Positions 44,257 to 51,188 of a stretch of 64,000 nucleotides of DNA are shown here, piece by piece. How positions within the stretch are numbered: the stretch's first letter is position 1; the number at the start of each line of letters is the position of its first letter. The position numbers and the translations under genes were made by a program. Under the pieces are notes generated by a model. The model saw only the letters and a program-made list of their open reading frames with translations, was not told the DNA's origin and searched no databases. Source of the stretch: Algoriphagus taiwanensis (GTDB lineage Bacteria; Bacteroidota; Bacteroidia; Cytophagales; Cyclobacteriaceae); contig NZ_BTPE01000015.1 of assembly GCF_036245645.1 (NCBI RefSeq), positions 1 to 64,000 on the forward strand, given 5' to 3'.

Positions 44257-44867
44257 CAGATGTGTTTTTCTTTGCCGGAGGCGATTTCGTACAGCAACTC
44301 CCGAGAGCGGTGAAGCTGGGCTTTTACAGTTCCGAGGGGTTTTTCCAATTCTTGGGCAATCTCCTCGTAGGAGAGTTCATCGAAATAGCGCAGTTGAACA
44401 AGCTTTCTGTATTTGGCAGGAAGTTTATCCACGAAAATCCTCACCATCTCAATACGTTGGGATCTGATGAATTCATCCTGAGGATTGTTGTCGTCATCTT
44501 CCACATCGATATTGACCGAGTTGCCGCTGTCATCCGATAGCGTATTGTTCAAGCTCATGGTTTTGAGCTTTTTCTTTCGGATAAAGTCAATGGTATTGTT
44601 GGTAGCTATTCGGAAAAGCCAAGTAGAAAACGTGTAATCTTTTTTGAATCGGTGAAGATTTCTGAAGGCCTTGGCGAAGGCTTCCATGGTCAAGTCCTCC
44701 GCATCATCCGCATCCCGGATCATTTTGAGAATCATGAAATAAACGGCCTTTTTATACCGCTTCATCAGGGTAGCATAGGCTGTTTGGTCCTTTTCAATGA
44801 CCGCTTTGTCAATCAGATCAAAATCCTGAAGCGCTTTGTTTGAAAAACCTCGTTCGTTTATTTCCAT
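44256..44867 (-). CDS. ECF-type RNA polymerase sigma factor
   Basis: Sigma-70 family factor of 203 residues. Region 2 (about 25-95) includes the core-binding YKKAVYFMILKMIRDADDAEDLTMEAFAKAF and the -10-recognition part TFSTWLFRIATNNTIDFIRKKK. Region 4 (about 140-195) has the helix-turn-helix LSYEEIAQELEKPLGTVKAQLHRSR. No anti-sigma factor gene is adjacent; it is sandwiched in an operon with a glycosyltransferase (10-bp overlap) and rsmG (1-bp overlap), so it may be constitutive or housekeeping-like. Confidence 0.92.
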   Translation of the reverse strand: MEINERGFSNKALQDFDLIDKAVIEKDQTAYATLMKRYKKAVYFMILKMIRDADDAEDLTMEAFAKAFRNLHRFKKDYTFSTWLFRIATNNTIDFIRKKKLKTMSLNNTLSDDSGNSVNIDVEDDDNNPQDEFIRSQRIEMVRIFVDKLPAKYRKLVQLRYFDELSYEEIAQELEKPLGTVKAQLHRSRELLYEIASGKEKHI

Positions 44868-45997
44868 TTGATGTCTTTTGCCTGGTAGGAAACTGTGCCC
44901 AAAACCCAGAAGTATGCGAGGTAAAACAAATCATGAATCAGGGTTTGGGATACCTTTACCTTGCCTTGGATTCTTTTGGAAGCGGAGCGGAAAATACTCC
45001 AAACCAAAATAACCCTCATGGTGATAATACTGAAAACGACCAAAAATTGTTCCCATTGCTTGAAAACTCCCAAATAGATCAATAAGCCCAGGCCACCAAT
45101 CCAGAATAATGCATGGGAAAAAGAGTAAAGTCCTATTTTTCGCTTGTCTTCTCCTCTGAGGTATTTTCCTGCATGGAGATGACGCTTCTTTTGAATCAGA
45201 TATTCCTTCCAGGTTTCTTTTGGCAAGGAAAGGGTCGAAGCTTCCGGGTCAATGACCAATCCGGTATTTTTTCCAGTAGCGTAGGCATTGACAAACAAGT
45301 CGTCATCCCCACCTTCCAAATGCCAGATTCCTTTAAATGCTTTTACATCCATGAAGAAGCTCTTGCGGTAGCACAAGTTTCTTCCAACACCCATGAAAGG
45401 GGCTTTCCACAACCCAAAAGAAAGGTAAAGCAAGCCAGTCAGTAAGGTTTCAAACTGGATCCAAGCATTCAGCATGCCTTTTTTGGATTCATAGCCCGAA
45501 AATCCCAAAGCAAAGGTTTTTCCTTCCTCTCGTACCGGAGCAGTCATTTTTTCTATCCATTGAGGGGAGGAAGGCATACAATCTGCGTCAGTCAAAAGGA
45601 TGACGTCGTACTTCGCCACTTTGATACCCAAGGTCAATGCATATTTTTTGGAAGTGACGTGATTGGGTGTGTATTTGACAGTAACGGATCTGAGGCGTGG
45701 ATATTCAGCCATCATTTCTTCCAAAAGTCGTTTGGTTCGATCTGTACTTCGATCGTTCACGATCATGACATCGTACTTGGGGTATTCCTGTTCAAAAAGC
45801 ATGGGAATCAGCTTCTTCAGGTTGTGGTATTCGTTGTGTGCGGATATCAAGACAGTGACTCCTTCTGCAGATTCTGAAGCAGAACTGGAAGAAGATGGAG
45901 TCTTGGACCAAGCGGTCCTACCAAATATCAACAGGAGATAAACTGCCTGAATAAGAATACCAATGCCAAAGAGAAACCAAAGTAAAAATAGGCCCAT
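44858..45997 (-). CDS. Membrane glycosyltransferase, family 2
   Basis: Inverting GT2 enzyme of 379 residues. An N-terminal helix (about 2-25) is followed by VTVLISAHNEYHNL, MIVNDRSTDRTKRLL and LLTDADCMPSS (metal-binding D-x-D), then GGDDDLF (catalytic Asp) and QKKRHLHAG, which replaces the usual QxxRW. Two or three C-terminal helices follow. Donor and acceptor are unknown; polysaccharide or glycolipid synthesis is likely. Confidence 0.9.
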   Translation of the reverse strand: MGLFLLWFLFGIGILIQAVYLLLIFGRTAWSKTPSSSSSASESAEGVTVLISAHNEYHNLKKLIPMLFEQEYPKYDVMIVNDRSTDRTKRLLEEMMAEYPRLRSVTVKYTPNHVTSKKYALTLGIKVAKYDVILLTDADCMPSSPQWIEKMTAPVREEGKTFALGFSGYESKKGMLNAWIQFETLLTGLLYLSFGLWKAPFMGVGRNLCYRKSFFMDVKAFKGIWHLEGGDDDLFVNAYATGKNTGLVIDPEASTLSLPKETWKEYLIQKKRHLHAGKYLRGEDKRKIGLYSFSHALFWIGGLGLLIYLGVFKQWEQFLVVFSIITMRVILVWSIFRSASKRIQGKVKVSQTLIHDLFYLAYFWVLGTVSYQAKDIKWK

Positions 45998-46014
45998 AGG
46001 TCGATTTTGCTGGG

Positions 46015-46022
46015 CAAATATA
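46015..46022 (-). promoter_or_regulatory. Promoter -7 element of the glycosyltransferase operon
   Basis: Minus-strand TATATTTG (TAnnTTTG) 18 bp before the start at 45997; no -33 TTG at the right distance. The leader would be very short. Confidence 0.45.
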
Positions 46023-46058
46023 AAATCTATTTCAGCAAGTCATTTAGGAATAAGTGGA

Positions 46059-46066
46059 TATTTTTG
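46059..46066 (+). promoter_or_regulatory. Promoter -7 element of the tgt operon
   Basis: TATTTTTG fits TAnnTTTG 53 bp before the ATG at 46120. It lies downstream of an in-frame ATG at 46054, arguing that the later start is used. No -33 TTG found. Confidence 0.45.
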
Positions 46067-46119
46067 CAAGCCCAAACCCTTTGGTAAAAACCGAGGTATT
46101 TTCGGAAAATTTCTACCGC

Positions 46120-47250
46120 ATGAAGTTTACTTTAGAGAAAACAGACTCCCAATCCCAAGCCCGTGCCGGCCAAATCCAAACTGACCATGGCACGATCCAA
46201 ACCCCGATTTTTATGCCTGTGGGAACGGCAGGAACGGTCAAAGCGGTTCATCAGCGGGAGTTAAAGGAAGACATTCAGGCTCAGATTATTTTGGGAAACA
46301 CCTACCATTTGTATCTCCGGCCAGGCTTAGATATTTTGGAAAAAGCCGGTGGACTTCACCAATTCAATGGTTGGGATCGGCCGATTTTGACAGATTCGGG
46401 AGGCTATCAGGTCTTTTCGCTTGCGGGTACCCGAAAGATCAAAGAAGAAGGAGTCACCTTCAAATCTCATATCGATGGGTCGAAGCATGTTTTTTCTCCT
46501 GAGGGAGTTATGGACATTCAGCGAAGCATCGGGGCGGATATCATTATGGCCTTTGACGAATGTACGCCTTATCCCTGCGAATATGGCTATGCCCGAAATT
46601 CCATGGAAATGACCCATCGCTGGCTGGATCGCTGCATTAATCGATTTGACTCTACGGAAGGGAAATATGGCTACAGCCAAACGCTTTTTCCGATCGTGCA
46701 GGGTTCGGTTTACAAAGATCTTCGAAAGCAAAGTGCGGAATTCATCGCTTCCAGAAACCGGGAGGGGAACGCTATTGGTGGGCTTTCTGTCGGCGAACCG
46801 GCAGAGATGATGTACGAGATGACTGAGGAAGTGACAGCTATTTTGCCTCGGGATAAACCGCGATATCTCATGGGAGTAGGGACGCCAGCCAATATTCTGG
46901 AATGCATTGCCTTGGGAGTGGATATGTTTGACTGTGTGATGCCGACAAGAAACGCCCGGAATGGCATGCTTTTCACTTCTGAGGGAATAATCAATATCCG
47001 AAATGAAAAGTGGAAGGATGATTTTTCTTCCATTGACCCGGCAATTGGCAACTATGCCAGTACCTTCTACTCCAAAGCCTATTTGAGGCATTTAACTATT
47101 TCTAAGGAAATTTTGGCAGCTCAAATAGCCAGTATTCATAATTTAGCTTTCTATCTCTGGCTTGTCGGACAGGCTAGAGAGCATATCCTTGCCGGAGATT
47201 TTGCCGTTTGGAAGGATCAGATGGTGAAAAAAGTAAGCACGAGATTGTAA
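46120..47250 (+). CDS. tgt: tRNA-guanine transglycosylase lacking zinc-site cysteines
   Basis: Exchanges G34 of Asp, Asn, His and Tyr tRNAs for preQ1 in queuosine synthesis. ATG 46120 gives 376 residues. TDSGGYQVFSLAG (D92, catalytic), FDECTPYP, GGLSVGEP and FDCVMPTRNARNG (nucleophile Asp) are intact. The CxCxxC part of the usual C-x-C-x2-C...H zinc site is replaced by AIGNYAS in DPAIGNYASTFYSKAYLRHL; only the histidine remains. From memory other Bacteroidota Tgt proteins also lack these cysteines. First gene of tgt-lptG-EamA. Confidence 0.95.
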   Translation: MKFTLEKTDSQSQARAGQIQTDHGTIQTPIFMPVGTAGTVKAVHQRELKEDIQAQIILGNTYHLYLRPGLDILEKAGGLHQFNGWDRPILTDSGGYQVFSLAGTRKIKEEGVTFKSHIDGSKHVFSPEGVMDIQRSIGADIIMAFDECTPYPCEYGYARNSMEMTHRWLDRCINRFDSTEGKYGYSQTLFPIVQGSVYKDLRKQSAEFIASRNREGNAIGGLSVGEPAEMMYEMTEEVTAILPRDKPRYLMGVGTPANILECIALGVDMFDCVMPTRNARNGMLFTSEGIINIRNEKWKDDFSSIDPAIGNYASTFYSKAYLRHLTISKEILAAQIASIHNLAFYLWLVGQAREHILAGDFAVWKDQMVKKVSTRL

Positions 47251-47253
47251 ATC

Positions 47254-48327
47254 ATGAAAATACTGGACTGGCTGATCATTAAGGAATTTCTGAAGACCTA
47301 CTTTTTTGTGGTGGTCATGTTGATCCTTATTGTTTTGGTCTTGGACTTCACCGAGAAAAACGATACCTATATCCGAAATGAAGTTCCTTCGGGTGAGATA
47401 CTTCGGTACATGGGCAATTATGGCCTGTATTTGAATAATCTCCTGACACCGATTACCGTCTTTATCGCGGTTATTTTTATCACTTCCAAAATGGCCGGGC
47501 GAACCGAAATCATTGCCATTTTGAGCTCAGGAGTGAGTTTTGTTCGGCTTTTGGTTCCTTTTCTTTCTGCAGCGGTGATGATCGGAGCGATCAGCTTTGT
47601 TTTGAATGGATGGATCCTTCCGGGAGCCACAGCAGGAGTGACGGAGTTTAGAATAAAATATCTGGATAAAGGGCGGGCATCCACAGATCCCAATATTCAT
47701 GTCAAAGTAGGTCCTGATACCTACGCCTACCTGAGTAGGTTTTATCGCACAGGAAATACAGGCTATAATTTTACTTTAGAGGAAATCCGGGACGGAGAGT
47801 TGATTTCCAAGCTTTCTGCAGACCGGATTCTTTGGGATACCACAACCAATGCCTGGAAGGTAATGAATTGGAGGCTTCGAAAACTCCGGCCGGATGGGGA
47901 GGACTATACTGTGGGCGAACAGCTGGATACGGTGCTTTCCATAACTCCCGCAGACTTTGATTTGCCGGAAAACCACCACGAAACGCTCAAATTGCCTGAA
48001 TTGACTCAGCAGATCAAAATTCTTGAAGATCGGGGTGCGGACAATGTCAGCTATTACCGAATCGAGCGTTATGTACGGTTTATGTCTCCGTTTGCGGCCT
48101 TGATTTTGACTTTCATCGGGGTTATCATGTCGGCCCGCAAAACTCGGGGTGGCTCGGGTTTTCAGATAGCCATGGGCTTTCTTTTGGCTTTTATATATAT
48201 ACTTCTCTTTATCCTATCCAGAACCTTCGCTGAAAACGGAGCCCAATATCCCATTTTTGCCGTCTGGCTACCCAATATCATTTTTGCTGTGACTGGCCTG
48301 GTACTTTATAAAACAGTTCCCCGCTAA
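47254..48327 (+). CDS. lptG: LptF/LptG-family LPS export permease
   Basis: Inner-membrane component of the LPS transport machine (YjgP/YjgQ family), 357 residues. Three N-terminal helices (about 12-33, 60-80, 100-122), a periplasmic beta-jellyroll region (about 125-270), then three helices from about 275. GRTEIIAILSSGVSFVRLL is the conserved coupling region. Only one of the two paralogues is here; assignment as LptG rather than LptF is tentative. 3 bp after tgt. Confidence 0.85.
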   Translation: MKILDWLIIKEFLKTYFFVVVMLILIVLVLDFTEKNDTYIRNEVPSGEILRYMGNYGLYLNNLLTPITVFIAVIFITSKMAGRTEIIAILSSGVSFVRLLVPFLSAAVMIGAISFVLNGWILPGATAGVTEFRIKYLDKGRASTDPNIHVKVGPDTYAYLSRFYRTGNTGYNFTLEEIRDGELISKLSADRILWDTTTNAWKVMNWRLRKLRPDGEDYTVGEQLDTVLSITPADFDLPENHHETLKLPELTQQIKILEDRGADNVSYYRIERYVRFMSPFAALILTFIGVIMSARKTRGGSGFQIAMGFLLAFIYILLFILSRTFAENGAQYPIFAVWLPNIIFAVTGLVLYKTVPR

Positions 48328-49242
48328 ATGAATCAGTCCAATCTGAAAGACTACCTGATGCTGCACTTTATTGTGCTTATTTGGGGATTTACGGCGATTT
48401 TGGGTTTGCTGATCAGCCTGCCTTCTTTGGAATTGGTGTTTTATCGAACTCTCCTTGCTACAGTTGGAGTGGCTTTGATCATGGTTTTCAGGAAAAAGCC
48501 CATGTGGGTCACGACTCCTGAACTACTGAAAATTACCGGTGTTGGGGCTATAATTTCCCTGCATTGGATTTTATTCTTTTGGTCGGCCAAGGTTTCCACT
48601 GCCTCTGTTTGCCTGGCAGGAATGGCCACTACCTCACTTTGGACAGCTTTTGTAGATCCTCTGATCAACCGAACCCGAGTGAAATGGTATGAAGTGGCTT
48701 TGGGGCTGCTTGTTATTTCCGGATTGCTGGTCATCTTTCAGTTTGAGACCGGGTATTGGCTGGGCTTGACCATGGCTTTGGTTTCAGCATTTCTGGCGGC
48801 TCTTTTTTCCGTTCTTAATGGCAGGCTGACGCAAAAGCATACACCTTACCAAATCACCCTCTATGAAATGGGGGCTGCAAGCTTATTTGCCCTGCTCTTT
48901 ATGCCGCTTTATTCTGCCTTTTTAATGGATGGTGCTCCAATTCAGTGGGCTTGGAAAGGCCTAGACTGGTTTTGGCTGTTGATTTTGGGAGGAATTTGTA
49001 CCGTTTATGCCTTTTCGGTTTCTGTGGACTTGATGAAGCGATTGCCGGTTTTCTCAATTAACCTGACTATCAATTTGGAGCCGGTTTACGGAATACTTTT
49101 GGCTGTGCTGGTTTTTGGAGAAAGTGAAAAAATGACTCCCCAGTTTTATTTGGGAACGCTGATTATTCTGATTTCGGTGCTGATTTATCCGGTATTGAAT
49201 TATTGGAATAAGCGGAGGAAAGCTGTTAGGACCTTAGGTTGA
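48328..49242 (+). CDS. EamA/DMT-family transporter
   Basis: Ten-helix drug/metabolite transporter of 304 residues with two EamA repeats (about 8-140 and 150-290). WGFTAILGLLISLPSLELVFYRTLLA and the C-terminal NLEPVYGILLAVLVFGE are typical. Starts on the base after the lptG stop, so it is the third gene of that operon. Substrate unknown (amino acids, nucleotides or drugs in relatives). Confidence 0.88.
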   Translation: MNQSNLKDYLMLHFIVLIWGFTAILGLLISLPSLELVFYRTLLATVGVALIMVFRKKPMWVTTPELLKITGVGAIISLHWILFFWSAKVSTASVCLAGMATTSLWTAFVDPLINRTRVKWYEVALGLLVISGLLVIFQFETGYWLGLTMALVSAFLAALFSVLNGRLTQKHTPYQITLYEMGAASLFALLFMPLYSAFLMDGAPIQWAWKGLDWFWLLILGGICTVYAFSVSVDLMKRLPVFSINLTINLEPVYGILLAVLVFGESEKMTPQFYLGTLIILISVLIYPVLNYWNKRRKAVRTLG

Positions 49243-49246
49243 ATTG

Positions 49247-49579
49247 CTACAGGGTAGTCAAGTCTTTCAATGTCTCAAGTGCTAGATCCAGTTGCTCTTG
49301 TGAAATTTTGCCAAGTCTCTCGATCAACCTTTGCTTGGAAAGGGAGCGAATATGGAAGATCATCAACTCAGACTTTTGTTTTAAGCCATTTTCAGCTGAA
49401 GGTTCCAGGATTGGGTTTCCTTTGTAATTCTTGATTTGAGAAGTCAAAGGGGCTGTGATGACCACTTGCAAATAGTCATTCATCAGATTACCGCTCAAAA
49501 TGACGACAGGTCTTCTGCCGGCTTGTTCAGAACCAGTTACAGGATTGAGGTCTGAAATCCAGATTTCACCTTGTCTCAT
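49247..49579 (-). CDS. MazF/PemK-like mRNA interferase toxin
   Basis: Endoribonuclease toxin, 110 residues. The family signatures GEIWISDLNPVTGSEQAGRRPVVILS and TAPLTSQIKNYKGNPI with LGKISQEQLDLALETLKDL at the end are clear. It starts inside the antitoxin gene (14-bp overlap), as in classical type II modules, and converges with the EamA gene 4 bp away. Confidence 0.9.
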   Translation of the reverse strand: MRQGEIWISDLNPVTGSEQAGRRPVVILSGNLMNDYLQVVITAPLTSQIKNYKGNPILEPSAENGLKQKSELMIFHIRSLSKQRLIERLGKISQEQLDLALETLKDLTTL

Positions 49580-49808
49580 CTTCGATTTGCTTCAGATATT
49601 CTCCCATCCCTTCTTCAGCCAAAAGAATCACATCGTCATCCTGAGCCGCTAATTTGTAGGATTTGATGTATTCGGCGCGTTTTAGATGTTCCAAATAGAG
49701 ACTGAGGGCATTTTCAATCAATTTGTTTTTGGGCATGGCAAGCTTTTCCGCATAGGTTGCGAGCTTTTGAAGAAGTTCATCAGGAAGTGTACTGGTAAAA
49801 GTTGCCAT
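49566..49808 (-). CDS. Ribbon-helix-helix antitoxin
   Basis: Antitoxin of 80 residues. The N-terminal strand-helix-helix TFTSTLPDELLQKLATYAEKLAMPKNKLIENALSLYLE is a ribbon-helix-helix DNA-binding domain; the acidic C-terminus (about 45-80) should wrap the toxin. ATG 49808 is chosen because an operator palindrome sits immediately upstream; a longer reading would start inside it. Confidence 0.85.
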   Translation of the reverse strand: MATFTSTLPDELLQKLATYAEKLAMPKNKLIENALSLYLEHLKRAEYIKSYKLAAQDDDVILLAEEGMGEYLKQIEDETR

Positions 49809-49810
49809 AT

Positions 49811-49841
49811 AATTTATATTTACGATTTGTAAATATAAATT
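49811..49841. promoter_or_regulatory. Operator of the toxin-antitoxin operon
   Basis: Perfect 13-bp inverted repeat AATTTATATTTAC (49811-49823) / GTAAATATAAATT (49829-49841) with a 5-bp spacer, ending 2 bp before the antitoxin ATG. It is the obvious site for autoregulation by the antitoxin or antitoxin-toxin complex. Confidence 0.75.
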
Positions 49842-49854
49842 GTAAATCAAGGCA

Positions 49855-50661
49855 TTACAATACGCTTTCGAAAATAAAGTAGTCTGATTTTAAACTTAGA
49901 TTATCTGGCTTTTCCTCAAACAGACCAAAGACGCTGGAGCCTGAACCGGACATGGCTGCGTAAAAAGCTCCGGCTTCATACATTTTCTCTTTAATCTCGG
50001 CGATTTCAGGATGGTTTTTGAAAATGCTGGCTTCAAAGTCATTGACCAGTTCCGCTTTCCATCTACTTTGGTCGGCCAAGACTTCTTCAAGTTTAACTTT
50101 TGGGGCTGCAGGAGTCACACCGGCATAGGCTTCTTTGGTCCCCACATGGATACCGGGATTGATGAGAACCAAATGGCGGCCTTTCAGGGAAAGATCGATA
50201 GGCTCCAGGATTTCTCCCCGGCCTCGGGCGATTTTTGGCGTGTTTTCTATGAAAAAAGGGCAGTCACTTCCCAACTGCGCTGCATATTCCTCCAGAAAGA
50301 AATTATCCAAATGGAGGTCAAAGAGATTGTTCATCAGCTGAAGAGCAAAAGCACCATCTGCCGACCCTCCTCCAAGTCCAGCGCCCATAGGAATGTGCTT
50401 GTGCAGATGGATTTTAAGGGGCGGTAGTCCCGGGAAGTCTTTTCTTAATAGTTTTTCGGCTTTGAGAATGAGGTTGTCCTTTGGGTCTCCGGGTATGGAA
50501 AGTCCCGAGGAGTTCCAACTTGGCTTTTTGTCCAAAACCATTTCCAAAGCATCACAAAGGGGAATAGGTACCATGCAGGTTTCGATGTCGTGGTAGCCAT
50601 CTTTCCTTCTGGCTGTGATATGAAGACCCAAATTGATTTTTGCGTTGGGGAAAGTGATCAT
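49855..50661 (-). CDS. ispE: 4-diphosphocytidyl-2-C-methyl-D-erythritol kinase
   Basis: GHMP kinase of the MEP isoprenoid pathway, 268 residues. NAKINLGLHITARRKDGYHD at the start, ATP motif PMGAGLGGGSADGA about 92-105, and GSDCPFF. Late SGSGSSVFGLF is the third GHMP motif. Single gene; the toxin-antitoxin pair lies directly downstream. Confidence 0.95.
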   Translation of the reverse strand: MITFPNAKINLGLHITARRKDGYHDIETCMVPIPLCDALEMVLDKKPSWNSSGLSIPGDPKDNLILKAEKLLRKDFPGLPPLKIHLHKHIPMGAGLGGGSADGAFALQLMNNLFDLHLDNFFLEEYAAQLGSDCPFFIENTPKIARGRGEILEPIDLSLKGRHLVLINPGIHVGTKEAYAGVTPAAPKVKLEEVLADQSRWKAELVNDFEASIFKNHPEIAEIKEKMYEAGAFYAAMSGSGSSVFGLFEEKPDNLSLKSDYFIFESVL

Positions 50662-50677
50662 GAGATAAGCTTTGAGG

Positions 50678-50685
50678 CAAATTTA
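50678..50685 (-). promoter_or_regulatory. Promoter -7 element of ispE
   Basis: Minus-strand TAAATTTG fits TAnnTTTG 17 bp before the ispE start; no -33 TTG found at 17-23 bp. Confidence 0.45.
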
Positions 50686-50978
50686 ATCGAAAAGCTCAGG
50701 AGCAGTTGATTCTTGAGAGTAATTGAATAATCGTTAAAAATTTCAAGATATTTTGAAAAATATTTAACCCTAGCAAAATTTGAATTAAATAAAAGGAAAA
50801 TATTTTTCTGGATTTTATCAAAACTATAAATCGGAACAAAATTTTGGATTCGTACGCTTTTCCTTGTATTTCAAAAATATAGGTTTTGAAATTTGTCAAA
50901 TAATGGAATTAAATTTTGAAAAAAATCAAATTGAATATCTTTTAATCTTGCATATATCGATTTGGAAAGAATTAAATA
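50686..50978. other. AT-rich divergent intergenic region
   Basis: Lies between ispE and the ilv promoter. It is very AT-rich and holds no coding sequence, hairpin or repeat that I can support. A minus-strand reading frame at 50696-50899 has no family features and no start context. Confidence 0.5.
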
Positions 50979-51009
50979 TTGTAAGTCTGGGAAATGGGTT
51001 TTAATATTG
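50979..51009 (+). promoter_or_regulatory. Promoter of the ilv-leu operon
   Basis: TTG (50979-50981), 20 bp, TAATATTG (51002-51009; one mismatch to TAnnTTTG). Predicted start about 51015 gives a leader of roughly 170 nt before ilvD, containing the leader peptide and attenuator. Confidence 0.5.
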
Positions 51010-51051
51010 TTGCGTGATTCTCAACAGAAGCATTCACTCAACAAAAAAACT

Positions 51052-51108
51052 ATGTACCCACTGGTCGTCCTGCTAAGCTTTATTATTCTCATCGGATTTT
51101 CGAAGTGA
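51052..51108 (+). CDS. Branched-chain amino acid leader peptide
   Basis: An 18-codon open frame reading MYPLVVLLSFIILIGFSK. Nine of 18 residues are Leu, Val or Ile, clustered as L-V-V-L-L and I-I-L-I. Its stop codon TGA (51106-51108) lies inside the first arm of the attenuator. This is the arrangement of ilv leader peptides in enteric bacteria, where ribosome stalling at these codons senses charged tRNA. Too short and too biased to be a functional protein. Confidence 0.85.
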   Translation: MYPLVVLLSFIILIGFSK

Positions 51109-51175
51109 GGCACTAGACCATATCTAATACAGCATATAAAATCTAAAGTGCCTCACGCCAATGAGGCACTTTTTT
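51104..51175 (+). promoter_or_regulatory. Transcription attenuator of the ilv-leu operon
   Basis: Three segments share one complementary sequence. Segment 2 AGTGAGGCACT (51104-51114) overlaps the leader stop codon. Segment 3 AAAGTGCCTCAC (51145-51156) can pair with segment 2 over 10 bp (antiterminator) or with segment 4 TGAGGCACTTT (51162-51172) over 11 bp with a 6-nt loop; the latter is followed by a T run (51170-51175), a terminator. A ribosome that reaches the stop codon hides segment 2 and lets the terminator form; one stalled earlier leaves segment 2 free. The ilvD ATG is 14 bp beyond. Confidence 0.85.
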
Positions 51176-51188
51176 ATTACTCAAACCT

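Noticed and set aside
50696..50899. Small minus-strand frame upstream of ispE
   Set aside because: AT-rich, no family features, overlaps the ispE promoter element.
51145..51172. Hairpin as a simple terminator for an upstream gene
   Set aside because: No gene ends there, and its arm is repeated at the leader stop codon, which fits attenuation far better.
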